From contig SBBK01000207.1 of NCBI GenBank assembly GCA_005240025.1, forward strand, positions 1-6,445: a DNA stretch of 6,445 nucleotides. The letters run 5' to 3'. This stretch comes from an archaeon (GTDB lineage: Archaea; Thermoproteota; Nitrososphaeria; Nitrososphaerales; Nitrosopumilaceae). A program made the translations under genes and the position numbers. The notes under the pieces were generated by a model. The model was not told the origin of the DNA. It did no database searches and saw only the letters and a list, made by a program, of their open reading frames with translations. Positions within the stretch are counted from its first letter, which is position 1, and every line of letters starts with the position of its first letter. Positions 1-5,470 of the stretch are shown here, piece by piece.

Positions 1-858
1 CTTCACTCTGAAATAGGCGATATTCTTTCTAGGGGTGGATTCGATAAAAAGCTCATAACAAAACTGGCCTTTGGCGACACAAAATACAGGTTCGTAAATG
101 AAATCGTCTCAGGTTCCCTTAGTGCAGATATGATGGATTACCTGCAGCGTGATGGCTACTTCACTGGTGCAGAGCACGCAAAAATTGACCACAGAAGAAT
201 AATCCATTCGCTTGATATATACAAAAACAAGCTCGCGCTTGAGAGGTCCGCACTCTACTCGTTTGAATCTATGATCCTTTCAAGATATCAGATGTTCAAG
301 GCAGTGTATTTTCACAAAACCGTGCGTTCAGCCGAGGTAATGCTCCTTGAAGCATTGAGGTTGGCCGATGAATATGCAGGGTTTACAGCCATTGATCTTG
401 ACAGCTATGTGAATCTGACAGATGAGTTTGTCATATCACAAATACTCTCGATTCCAGAGCACACTGATGACCTGAGGCGTGCAAAAAGATTTGCATCTGA
501 CTATCAAAACCGCAGACTCTTAAAGTGTGTCTATGAAAAAATCATGCAAAATAAAATGAAAGATCCCGACGAGACCAGGCAAAAAATTGCAAAAATCGCA
601 AAAACAGACAAAAACGAGATCTTTGTAGACACATCCACCACATCATCACTACCCCTTACCCCCTCCAAGGAAAAAACCCGCTCGATCACACTGATTGCCA
701 GGGGTGCAAAGCCTACGGCAACGGAAATTCCGTTTTCAAAAATACCGGTAGTTTCATCCATGGCAGACTCGATGAACATTTTAAGAATTTACACTGCGCC
801 AAAGTACAGAAAAAAAGTTGAAATTGCAGCGAAATTGACACTTGGTGATCAAAAATAA
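1..858 (+). CDS. HD-superfamily phosphohydrolase, 3' part (5' end outside window)
   Basis: The reading frame is open from the first base, so the gene begins upstream and only its last 285 residues are here. It resembles the SAMHD1/dGTPase-like HD phosphohydrolases (COG1078 type), which are metal-dependent and cleave (d)NTPs or related phosphoesters in the cytoplasm. The diagnostic stretch lies at fragment residues 34-65: E-I-V-S, then S-A-D43-M-M-D46-Y47, then R-D-G-Y-F-T-G and R-R-I-I. D43 corresponds to the last metal ligand of the HD site (D311 of SAMHD1), and Y47 to a substrate-contacting tyrosine. The H..HD metal ligands must lie in the missing N-terminal part. Residues 80-125 form a helical tail region typical of the family (Y-S-F-E-S-M...R-Y-Q-M). 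A polar linker with Thr/Ser/Pro at about 205-225 precedes a short C-terminal domain. The stop overlaps the pyrH start (TAATG). The family call is solid; the substrate is unknown. Confidence 0.85.
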   Translation, partial: LHSEIGDILSRGGFDKKLITKLAFGDTKYRFVNEIVSGSLSADMMDYLQRDGYFTGAEHAKIDHRRIIHSLDIYKNKLALERSALYSFESMILSRYQMFKAVYFHKTVRSAEVMLLEALRLADEYAGFTAIDLDSYVNLTDEFVISQILSIPEHTDDLRRAKRFASDYQNRRLLKCVYEKIMQNKMKDPDETRQKIAKIAKTDKNEIFVDTSTTSSLPLTPSKEKTRSITLIARGAKPTATEIPFSKIPVVSSMADSMNILRIYTAPKYRKKVEIAAKLTLGDQK

Positions 859-1541
859 TGGCAAAAAAGCGGATCGTGATCAAACTTTCTGGCAAAATCT
901 TTGGGATGGACAACGATTCCAAACTACTCAAGGACTATGCCACATTTTTTGTCAAAATAAGCAAAATTTGCCAGCCAATCATAATAGCTGGAGGGGGTAA
1001 AATCGCCAGACACTACATTACACACGCAAGGTCTTCTGGGGCTGACGAGTCCACACTTGACGAGCTTGGGATCGAGGTATCAAGGCTTAATGCAAGGCTG
1101 CTAATCTATGCGCTAAAAAGCAAGGCGTACCCACACCCACCCACGACCCTTACCGAGGTAAGGCACGCAGTTGACAGCGGTCTAATTGTAATAGCTGGGG
1201 GCCTCCATCCCGGACAAAGCACCAACGGTACTGCGGCCCTTATTGCAGAAAAGGTCGGCGCATCAGAGTTTTTGAACGCAACGGATGTTGATGGCATCTA
1301 TGATTCGGATCCAAACAAAAACCCAAAGGCAAAAAAATTCAGGCGAATTGAACTGAAAAACCTGCGCCACCTTCTAGTGCAGGAGGACTCGGTTGCAGGC
1401 GGCTATGACCTGATGGATATAGTGGCACTAAAGGTAATTGAACGCTCCAAAATAAAAACACATGTCATAAAGTCGGATCTACCTACACTAGAAAAGGCAA
1501 TCAAAGGTCAGGCTGTTGGGACGGAAATAATTCTACCCTGA
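858..1541 (+). CDS. pyrH: UMP kinase (archaeal PyrH)
   Basis: This 227-residue protein of the amino acid kinase fold converts UMP plus ATP to UDP, the step towards UTP and CTP in the cytoplasm. It has the archaeal-type layout and usual length. The N-terminal strand has K9-L-S-G-K13, followed by the glycine loop A-G-G-G-K48. An archaeal UMP kinase signature lies at D69-E-L-G and R77-L-N-A-R. G114[10 protein letters not shown] is the nucleoside/phosphate loop, and N140-A-T-D-V-D-G-I-Y plus D151-P is the ATP-site signature. The start is fixed by TAATG overlap with the HD gene and by a GGTGAT ribosome site at 844-849, 8 bases upstream, so translation is probably coupled. Isopentenyl phosphate kinase and aspartokinase share the fold, but the R-L-N-A-R and N-A-T-D-V-D-G-I-Y motifs favour UMP kinase. 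The 3' end overlaps a convergent gene. Confidence 0.92.
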   Translation: MAKKRIVIKLSGKIFGMDNDSKLLKDYATFFVKISKICQPIIIAGGGKIARHYITHARSSGADESTLDELGIEVSRLNARLLIYALKSKAYPHPPTTLTEVRHAVDSGLIVIAGGLHPGQSTNGTAALIAEKVGASEFLNATDVDGIYDSDPNKNPKAKKFRRIELKNLRHLLVQEDSVAGGYDLMDIVALKVIERSKIKTHVIKSDLPTLEKAIKGQAVGTEIILP

Positions 1542-1802
1542 CTCGTTTTGTACTGTTGGGTATTGCTCGGTCCAGATTTCTACCGTGTTGCCAGAATACT
1601 CCACTATTCCTGATCTGCGTGCCTTTTCAAATATCTCCAAGGCGGCGTTTTTTTCGAGCGGCTTTGATTGGGCCTTGGTATATCCATCAGAATCGACCAA
1701 AACTGTTACGTGTCCATCATGTGTTTTGATCACCGCAACCAAGTTCTCTTCGCCAACTGGAACAAACTGACCGTCCTTTTTCTTGGTAGTAAGTGTAAGC
1801 AT
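1533..1802 (-). CDS. small conserved-looking protein of unknown function (89 aa)
   Basis: I do not recognise the family. The predicted protein starts [11 protein letters not shown]. Its first half looks strand-rich ([23 protein letters not shown]), followed by a helix (residues about 48-63, [15 protein letters not shown]) and a last strand (T-V-E-I-W). There is no signal peptide, membrane span or cysteine, so it is probably a small cytosolic alpha/beta domain. I chose the ATG at 1802 because the charged-then-strand N-terminus looks like a domain start. In-frame ATGs at 1832 and 1829 would add 10 and 9 residues, and I see no clear TATA box or ribosome site deciding between them. The last codons overlap the pyrH end by 9 bases on the opposite strand. 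Confidence 0.65.
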   Translation of the reverse strand: MLTLTTKKKDGQFVPVGEENLVAVIKTHDGHVTVLVDSDGYTKAQSKPLEKNAALEIFEKARRSGIVEYSGNTVEIWTEQYPTVQNESG

Positions 1803-1927
1803 GGCAAATCCACAAAGATTGAAAAGCATCATTTGTGATTTTGACGATCGTTCTTTGCCAATTTGCACCGCTTGGAAATACTGCATCACTCATCAAATGG
1901 ATGGGTGTGAATTTAGTCCTAACGTTT
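1803..1927. promoter_or_regulatory. divergent intergenic region between the 89-aa gene and the LEA14-like gene
   Basis: About 125 bases lie between two divergent starts, so promoters in both directions are expected here. I see no strong TATA box. Weak candidates are AATTTAG at 1910-1916 on the + strand, rather close to the ATG at 1928, and GAAATAC at 1875-1881, which would suit an alternative start at 1901 better. Open frames crossing this region on both strands are probably fortuitous extensions of the two flanking genes. Confidence 0.3.
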
Positions 1928-2497
1928 ATGATACACAAAATTCCAAAAAAACCATTGAATTCTAAAATTCTACTCGGGATAATAATAGCGGCAATTGCTG
2001 CAATACTTGGCGTAATTGCCATTTCAGGATCTCAAATAATCAACGACGTATCAGAAGGGGGTTTAATAAAACCACCATCCCCAATCGAGGTCATCCCAAT
2101 AGAAATCAAACTTGACAATCTCTCAGTAATCTCTGTGTCAGAGGAGAGAGCCGACCTCCAAATAGACTTTGAGATAGTCAATCCAAACTTTAAATCGGTT
2201 ATTTTGCAGCTGATCAAGTACGAAATTTACGAGGGAGGCAAAAGACTGGCAGTAGGACAAATAGGAGAACGTCCGGAGGGAATGGTGACATCTTCAAATT
2301 ATTTCACCATTCTTAGCAACACGCCGCAGATAATCGGTGAGCGAGTTACCATAAAGAACACAGGGGCCAATCCGGAGTTCTGGTCGGAACTCTCTGGAAA
2401 CAACATAGAATGGACAATCAAGGGGGAGGCCTACTTCAACCTAAGCTCGATGACCAGCGGGCAGGAAAACATCGTCACATTTGAGTTTGAGGCCTGA
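1928..2497 (+). CDS. membrane-anchored LEA14-like (WHy domain) protein
   Basis: This 189-residue protein has a short basic N-terminus (K4, K7, K8, K13), one hydrophobic segment at about residues 14-34, and then an extracytoplasmic beta domain. It is likely a signal-anchored protein on the outer face of the membrane. Residues 55-188 fit the LEA14-like/WHy family: a strand with the hallmark F81-E-I-V-N-P-N, then I-K-Y-E-I-Y-E-G-G-K-R-L-A-V-G, and a late strand W-T-I-K-G-E-A-Y-F ending in V-T-F-E-F-E. Family members are linked to desiccation or stress tolerance in plants and are common but poorly understood in archaea. No substrate or enzymatic activity is implied. The ATG at 1928 gives a normal membrane anchor; upstream in-frame starts at 1901 (ATG) and 1907 (GTG) are possible. 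The following gene has its own promoter. Confidence 0.75.
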   Translation: MIHKIPKKPLNSKILLGIIIAAIAAILGVIAISGSQIINDVSEGGLIKPPSPIEVIPIEIKLDNLSVISVSEERADLQIDFEIVNPNFKSVILQLIKYEIYEGGKRLAVGQIGERPEGMVTSSNYFTILSNTPQIIGERVTIKNTGANPEFWSELSGNNIEWTIKGEAYFNLSSMTSGQENIVTFEFEA

Positions 2498-2523
2498 GAT
2501 CGTTTAGATCAAACAAACATACC

Positions 2524-2531
2524 TTTAGTAT
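2524..2531 (+). promoter_or_regulatory. TATA box (TTTAGTAT) for the coiled-coil gene
   Basis: TTTAGTAT ends 23 bases before the ATG at 2554, the spacing expected for an archaeal TATA box driving a leaderless or near-leaderless transcript. No ribosome site precedes the ATG, which agrees. A run of six T at 2533-2538 directly follows and might also end transcription from the LEA14-like gene. Confidence 0.5.
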
Positions 2532-2553
2532 CTTTTTTGGCTCCAAGCTCTAA

Positions 2554-3117
2554 ATGATACTCAGCGCATATTCTGTAAACAACCTGATCCATGCAGCAGA
2601 GTCGCTGCTTGATACAACAAAATCACTAAATCTCGAAATAATGTCTCTCCAGCAGCTAAAGGACGAAGTGATTGCACAACAACAACAGACACAAAGACAG
2701 GGCCAACTAGTAAAAAAAACCGTCAGCCTCCTGAGTCAGGAACTGACAAGACTGGAAAAGCCAGATCCAACACTTGATGCCACAAACCTATGCAAGCTTG
2801 CCAGAATCGAGACCAAGCTGCGACTCTTAAAAGGTCAGCTGGCCGAGTTTGCCGACGATTCTGCTGATCTGAAAAAATCTGATCTTCTAGTTGCAGAAAA
2901 CCTAAAACACTATGAGACATTTTTGCTAGACCTTACCAGTACCCTAAACCAAAAAATACTCCAGCTTGAAAAGATGACAGCCAGAATCAGGGCGGAGTGT
3001 AATGAGGCCCAGCAGCAAAAACTCTTGCTAAAGGAAATAACTGCTCTTTGCTTTGATGAGCTTGGCAGTCTTGAGAGTATGCTGGAGGAACTGAGTGGTG
3101 ACAGTATCATAAAATGA
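2554..3117 (+). CDS. coiled-coil protein of unknown function (187 aa)
   Basis: I do not recognise a named family. Nearly the whole chain is predicted helical and rich in Leu, Gln, Glu and Lys. There are three coiled-coil-like stretches: about residues 12-68 (with a Q-Q-Q-Q run at 42-45), 78-116, and 118-180. The breaks are at K-P-D-P-T-L (69-74) and A-D-D-S-A-D (100-105). There are only three cysteines, no signal peptide and no membrane span, so it should be cytosolic and probably oligomeric. The three-helix-hairpin look recalls structural or scaffold proteins, but that is only a shape argument. The ATG at 2554 is supported by a TATA box at 2524-2531; an internal ATG at residue 30 would cut into the first helix. 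The neighbours are single-gene units, so context does not name a role. Confidence 0.7.
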   Translation: MILSAYSVNNLIHAAESLLDTTKSLNLEIMSLQQLKDEVIAQQQQTQRQGQLVKKTVSLLSQELTRLEKPDPTLDATNLCKLARIETKLRLLKGQLAEFADDSADLKKSDLLVAENLKHYETFLLDLTSTLNQKILQLEKMTARIRAECNEAQQQKLLLKEITALCFDELGSLESMLEELSGDSIIK

Positions 3118-3119
3118 TA

Positions 3120-3134
3120 AAATTATGATAATTT
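3120..3134. repeat. 15-base perfect palindrome upstream of a TATA box
   Basis: The sequence reads AAATTAT-G-ATAATTT: two 7-base arms with one central base. It starts just after the coiled-coil gene stop and ends 27 bases before the TATA box of the 36-residue membrane protein. Position and symmetry suit a dimeric regulator or activator site. The AT-only arms also make a chance origin possible. Confidence 0.4.
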
Positions 3135-3161
3135 GTCTATTTGAGAAAAAATTTAGAAAAA

Positions 3162-3170
3162 TTATATAAG
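3162..3170 (+). promoter_or_regulatory. strong TATA box (TTATATAAG) for the 36-aa protein gene
   Basis: TTATATAAG, preceded by an A-rich stretch that could serve as the TFB recognition element, ends 24 bases before the ATG at 3195. It is the best archaeal TATA box in the window. The predicted transcription start, near 3190-3195, leaves a leader of zero to a few bases, in agreement with the lack of a ribosome site. Confidence 0.7.
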
Positions 3171-3194
3171 ATTTGAGCATTGACTTTCAATGAA

Positions 3195-3305
3195 ATGGCA
3201 GAAGCAGGATTTGCAGCATATGGAGCCACGATAGGTGTTGCTATTGCATTTGCAGTAGTTACATTTGCATTACGTGGCAAAGGTCACCACGAGACAATGG
3301 AATAA
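3195..3305 (+). CDS. 36-residue single-span membrane protein
   Basis: This short frame is easily missed. The product begins M-A-E-A-G-F-A-A-Y and has one hydrophobic helix at about residues 7-26 (G10-A-T-I-G14 small-x-x-x-small motif, then V-A-I-A-F-A-V-V-T-F-A-L). It ends in a basic, histidine-containing tail, R27-G-K-G-H-H-E-T-M-E. The acidic N-terminus and basic C-terminus predict N-outside, C-inside orientation. I do not recognise it. Small one-helix proteins of this kind are often accessory subunits of respiratory or other membrane complexes, but nothing here names a partner. Support for a real gene comes from the strong TATA box at the right distance, the hydrophobic/charged pattern, and the hairpin with T-tract directly after the stop. 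The earlier ATG at 3190 is in another frame and gives only 14 codons. It is too short to be the ATP synthase c subunit. Confidence 0.7.
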   Translation: MAEAGFAAYGATIGVAIAFAVVTFALRGKGHHETME

Positions 3306-3335
3306 GTAAAACCCACAAGTTCTTTTTACTTTTTT
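3304..3335 (+). terminator. hairpin with T-tract after the 36-aa gene
   Basis: AAGTAAAA (3304-3311) pairs with TTTTACTT (3324-3331) around a 12-base loop, and T continues to 3335; another five T lie at 3323-3327. The stem overlaps the TAA stop. Archaeal termination relies on T-tracts, so this is a plausible end point. The gene on the other strand ends at 3354, and the stem is symmetrical enough to act in both directions. Confidence 0.55.
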
Positions 3336-3353
3336 GCGCAGCGAAAGCCGTAC

Positions 3354-3995
3354 CTACTTTTTTACACCAAACAGTTCCGCCAGAGAAAACTGCTTTCCTT
3401 CCTGCTTTTTGATGTAGCATCGCTCATAGTACTGGCAAGATGTGCATTCTTGAGACGGCTCAACAATTGGCGCCTTTTTTTCACCAATCAGGTTGCTAAA
3501 AACACGTACCCTGCGTATTGTTTCTTCGAACATTTTTTTCTCTCGCATCACCGAAAAGGACGAATCTGTTCCATCGTGTGTAATATAGATAATGACACCA
3601 TCGGTTTTGTTAAAAAGCCACATGCACGAATTAAGATACAAAACATCGGATGCAAATGGCGTCTGGGGAAGCTCAAACGACATCCTAAAAACAATTACAA
3701 TGTCGTCCACTATCATGTCTGCCTGGCCTTTCAGCTTGATGTCTTCTATGGCAAACTCGCCCATCTTGGAACCATATGACAGCTTCCTGATCAGTCCGCC
3801 AAGCAAGTCTGCAGCCTTGCCCTGCGTTTCAATTTTGTCAAATCTGTCAAAATACGATCGTCGCATGCATCGCACCACCTCGTGCAGAAAAATCATCTTG
3901 TTGTCATGCGGATCTGAAATCTGCTGTTCCATCTCTTTTGTTATCGCGTTTATGGCACTTGAGATGGTTTGCCTGTAGTCTCTGTCTCCCATCAT
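3354..3995 (-). CDS. Cas4/RecB-like PD-(D/E)XK-fold protein with four Fe-S-type cysteines, catalytic motif apparently degenerate
   Basis: This 213-residue protein has the layout of Cas4-type nucleases, which process DNA ends and carry a [4Fe-4S] cluster. An N-terminal cysteine sits in a helix motif, H38-E-V-V-R-C43-M-R-R-S-Y-F. Then come G90-Q-A-D93 (the G-x-x-D metal-ligand motif), a strand I-V-I-V-F-R-M, a helix L-Y-L-N-S-C-M-W-L-F (119-128) where the family has Q-x-x-x-Y, and a C-terminal C184-x2-C187-x5-C193. The cysteine spacing matches the cluster of Cas4/AddB-type proteins. Where the family has E-x-K, residues 103-105 read F-R-M, so nuclease activity may be lost. The start at 3995 is set by a GGTGAA ribosome site (4001-4006), 5 bases upstream, that overlaps the stop of the preceding gene. 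No cas genes are nearby, so a housekeeping or repair role is more likely than CRISPR adaptation. The family assignment is from motifs only. Confidence 0.6.
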   Translation of the reverse strand: MMGDRDYRQTISSAINAITKEMEQQISDPHDNKMIFLHEVVRCMRRSYFDRFDKIETQGKAADLLGGLIRKLSYGSKMGEFAIEDIKLKGQADMIVDDIVIVFRMSFELPQTPFASDVLYLNSCMWLFNKTDGVIIYITHDGTDSSFSVMREKKMFEETIRRVRVFSNLIGEKKAPIVEPSQECTSCQYYERCYIKKQEGKQFSLAELFGVKK

Positions 3996-4000
3996 ATACT

Positions 4001-4006
4001 TTCACC
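4001..4006 (-). promoter_or_regulatory. ribosome binding site (GGTGAA) of the Cas4-like gene
   Basis: On the minus strand GGTGAA lies 5 bases before the ATG at 3995 and shares a base with the TAG stop of the upstream gene. It favours the first of two adjacent ATG codons and indicates coupled translation in a two-gene operon. Confidence 0.65.
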
Positions 4007-4242
4007 TAGCTAAAGATAGCAGTCAGTCGCCTTGAAATCCTTTCCGCAAATGCAAGTGTAACAAAGTGCAACCCAAACCCAATTACTGCTGCCATCAAAA
4101 GATTTGCTGTGGTAAAATAAATGGCAAAAAACACCCCAAGCGCAGGCAGTGTAAGAATCGCAGCTAAAAAGCTGCTGACCCAAATCGTTCTTATGACTAT
4201 TTCAGGAGTAATCTCGGTTTTCTTTCTGCGAAACCTAATCAT
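4006..4242 (-). CDS. small protein with two membrane spans (78 aa)
   Basis: Unrecognised family. A basic N-terminus (R3, R5, R6, K7, K8) is followed by two hydrophobic helices at about residues 19-42 and 46-66, then a basic tail (E-R-I-S-R-R). This predicts a hairpin in the membrane with both ends in the cytoplasm. A single histidine (H59) lies in the second helix. I chose the ATG at 4242; the codon before it is TTG. A TATA box 25 bases upstream of the ATG implies a leaderless transcript. It is the first gene of an operon with the Cas4-like gene, 10 bases separating stop and next start, so it may tether or partner that protein, which is an inference from position only. Confidence 0.7.
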   Translation of the reverse strand: MIRFRRKKTEITPEIVIRTIWVSSFLAAILTLPALGVFFAIYFTTANLLMAAVIGFGLHFVTLAFAERISRRLTAIFS

Positions 4243-4245
4243 CAA

Positions 4246-4306
4246 TGGCTATGCCCGTCATGTACCATATATAATTGCAGATTATGACACGGGTAACTTG
4301 ACGGCT
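4246..4306. repeat. imperfect inverted GCCCGTCAT-like elements around a promoter
   Basis: TGCCCGTCAT at 4251-4260 is echoed on the opposite strand by ACCCGTGTCAT (minus strand of about 4284-4296) and by AGCCGTCAAG (minus strand of about 4296-4306). The first two flank the TATA box of the two-span gene. They share a CCGT(..)CA core and could be regulator half-sites. The match is imperfect, and chance is possible. Confidence 0.25.
4267..4276 (-). promoter_or_regulatory. TATA box of the two-span / Cas4-like operon
   Basis: Read on the minus strand the stretch is AATTATATAT, ending 24 bases before the ATG at 4242. This is the standard archaeal TATA spacing for a leaderless mRNA, and it supports the ATG rather than the adjacent TTG as the start. 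Confidence 0.65.
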
Positions 4307-4369
4307 GATCACCGGCGATATTGCGAATGAAAATCTGTGGAATCGACTATTAATTTCCCAGCATCCGGA

Positions 4370-5419
4370 TTATTCTTCCTGCTCTACTATGAGTCTTGAC
4401 ATTGTTGTCTGGGGAGCGATCTTTTGCTCAACCGCAAAAGCAATTGCAGAAATGTTCCTGACCTCATACCACGTAAGCTTGGTGATTCCGACAATTGTTG
4501 AAAAATTAAACATCTTGGTAAAGGACCTGTTTACTGCCCTGTACATTGCCATCTCAAAGGAACGCTCAAACTGCGATATTGCCTCAATTGCGTCATCCGT
4601 TTGTGGCACGAGGTTCCTGTAGCGTGTGAGTGCCACCTCATCCATCACACTTTTTACAGAATCCGAAGAGATCAGCTTTCCAAGAAGGTCTCTTGGGATG
4701 CTGGGGGTGTGAGTCACGATCAAGTTCTGTACCTGGTCCTCATCCAGACCCCAAAACTTGCCCCTGAGGATTGAAAGTATGTTGTAAAAATCAATATCCA
4801 TCCCAACTAGCCTTATGAGATCTCTGTCCCTTGAGTTTCGCATGGCGCGGCCAAGCTGCTGATACAAAACTTTGTCTAAAAAGACGTCAAAAACCTGAAC
4901 ATTTTTTCTGTCGTTGTATAATGCAACTGCCTTTGTTATCTCTTCACCAAAATCTGTAGTGCCAAGACTTGCAACTGCCTCCTCAAGATCCTTTGAGATG
5001 AGTGCCTTAATGACAACGTCCCTCTGATTGATGAGCTCCTCTGCATGGAGGTTTATGTGGGGTTCCAGCTCTTCCTGTGATTTTCCAAGGGCTTTGCCCT
5101 TTAGAATGACCTTCATGTTTGAAATTATGAATTTCAGATAATACGCATCCAAGACATCGGACCAGCCGGCAGTCTTGGCAATTGAATAATGAATGTCCGC
5201 AAGCTCGCTCCTGAGGGCAGATTCTATCTTTGCGGCAGTAGCCGGCCTTGAAATCTTGGAGACTGCATTTACATATCGTGTGTTTTTTATTCTTGTAATG
5301 AGCTCATCCAGATCTCGTGATTCTGCAAGTGTCTGGAGTTCTGCCTTTGCCAAAAGCCTTCCTCTCTGGGAAAACGCCTTTACCGATGAAAACACCTTTT
5401 GTGTGCCCAAAGCACTCAT
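4370..5419 (-). CDS. atpC: A-type ATP synthase subunit C (AC39/Vma6 family)
   Basis: This 349-residue protein matches the length and character of the V/A-type ATPase subunit C (d) family. It is an all-helical, funnel-shaped part of the central stalk that sits on the membrane rotor ring and links it to the rotating stalk subunits. Visible family features are the N-terminal helix region with L-A-E-S-R-D-L-D-E-L (31-40), the Y-Y-L-K-F-I-I-S-N-M-K-V-I-L-K-G-K stretch (93-109), a repeat-like N-I-L-S-I-L-R-G-K-F-W-G in the middle, and the near-terminal Y-E-V-R-N-I-S-A-I-A-F-A motif (318-329) typical of the family. There is no signal peptide or membrane span, as expected. I chose the ATG at 5419 because a TATA-like box lies 25 bases upstream; a TTG at 5440 would add 7 residues. 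No other ATPase subunit gene is in the window, so this subunit seems separate from the main atp cluster. Confidence 0.9.
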   Translation of the reverse strand: MSALGTQKVFSSVKAFSQRGRLLAKAELQTLAESRDLDELITRIKNTRYVNAVSKISRPATAAKIESALRSELADIHYSIAKTAGWSDVLDAYYLKFIISNMKVILKGKALGKSQEELEPHINLHAEELINQRDVVIKALISKDLEEAVASLGTTDFGEEITKAVALYNDRKNVQVFDVFLDKVLYQQLGRAMRNSRDRDLIRLVGMDIDFYNILSILRGKFWGLDEDQVQNLIVTHTPSIPRDLLGKLISSDSVKSVMDEVALTRYRNLVPQTDDAIEAISQFERSFEMAMYRAVNRSFTKMFNFSTIVGITKLTWYEVRNISAIAFAVEQKIAPQTTMSRLIVEQEE

Positions 5420-5443
5420 TGATCTGGCGTGAATTGCCAATGG

Positions 5444-5451
5444 ATTTTAAT
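5444..5451 (-). promoter_or_regulatory. TATA-like box of the ATP synthase subunit C gene
   Basis: On the minus strand it reads ATTAAAAT, ending 24 bases before the ATG at 5419. It implies a leaderless transcript of subunit C separate from the upstream gene, whose stop is 51 bases before this start; read-through from that gene is still possible. Confidence 0.45.
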
Positions 5452-5470
5452 GTTTAGAAAAATTTTTGAC

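Noticed and set aside
1835..1927. Upstream extension of the LEA14-like protein to an ATG at 1835.
   Set aside because: It would place unusual residues before the basic-plus-hydrophobic anchor and overlap the divergent gene region; the ATG at 1928 gives a normal anchor.
2498..2510. GATC-GTTTA-GATC as an operator after the LEA14-like gene.
   Set aside because: Only the four-base GATC arms match; GATC is itself palindromic, so this is not meaningful symmetry.
3190..3234. A frame from the first ATG of the pair at 3190/3195.
   Set aside because: It gives only 14 codons, while the other frame gives a well-formed membrane helix and ends at the hairpin.
3195..3305. The 36-residue protein as an ATP synthase c (K) subunit, because of its Ala/Gly-rich helix and the nearby subunit C gene.
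   Set aside because: It has one helix only, no conserved mid-membrane carboxylate in a second helix, and the wrong length.
3450..3978. Two + strand open frames of 109 and 128 codons opposite the Cas4-like gene.
   Set aside because: They lie antisense to a gene with good motifs and a ribosome site, and their products show no domain-like pattern.
3354..3995. A CRISPR-Cas adaptation locus, suggested by the Cas4-like protein.
   Set aside because: No cas1, cas2 or other cas gene and no repeat-spacer array anywhere in the window.
4246..4369. A tRNA or small structured RNA in the 120-base gap after ATP synthase subunit C.
   Set aside because: I could not build a cloverleaf or a convincing stable stem; the gap is explained by the operon promoter.
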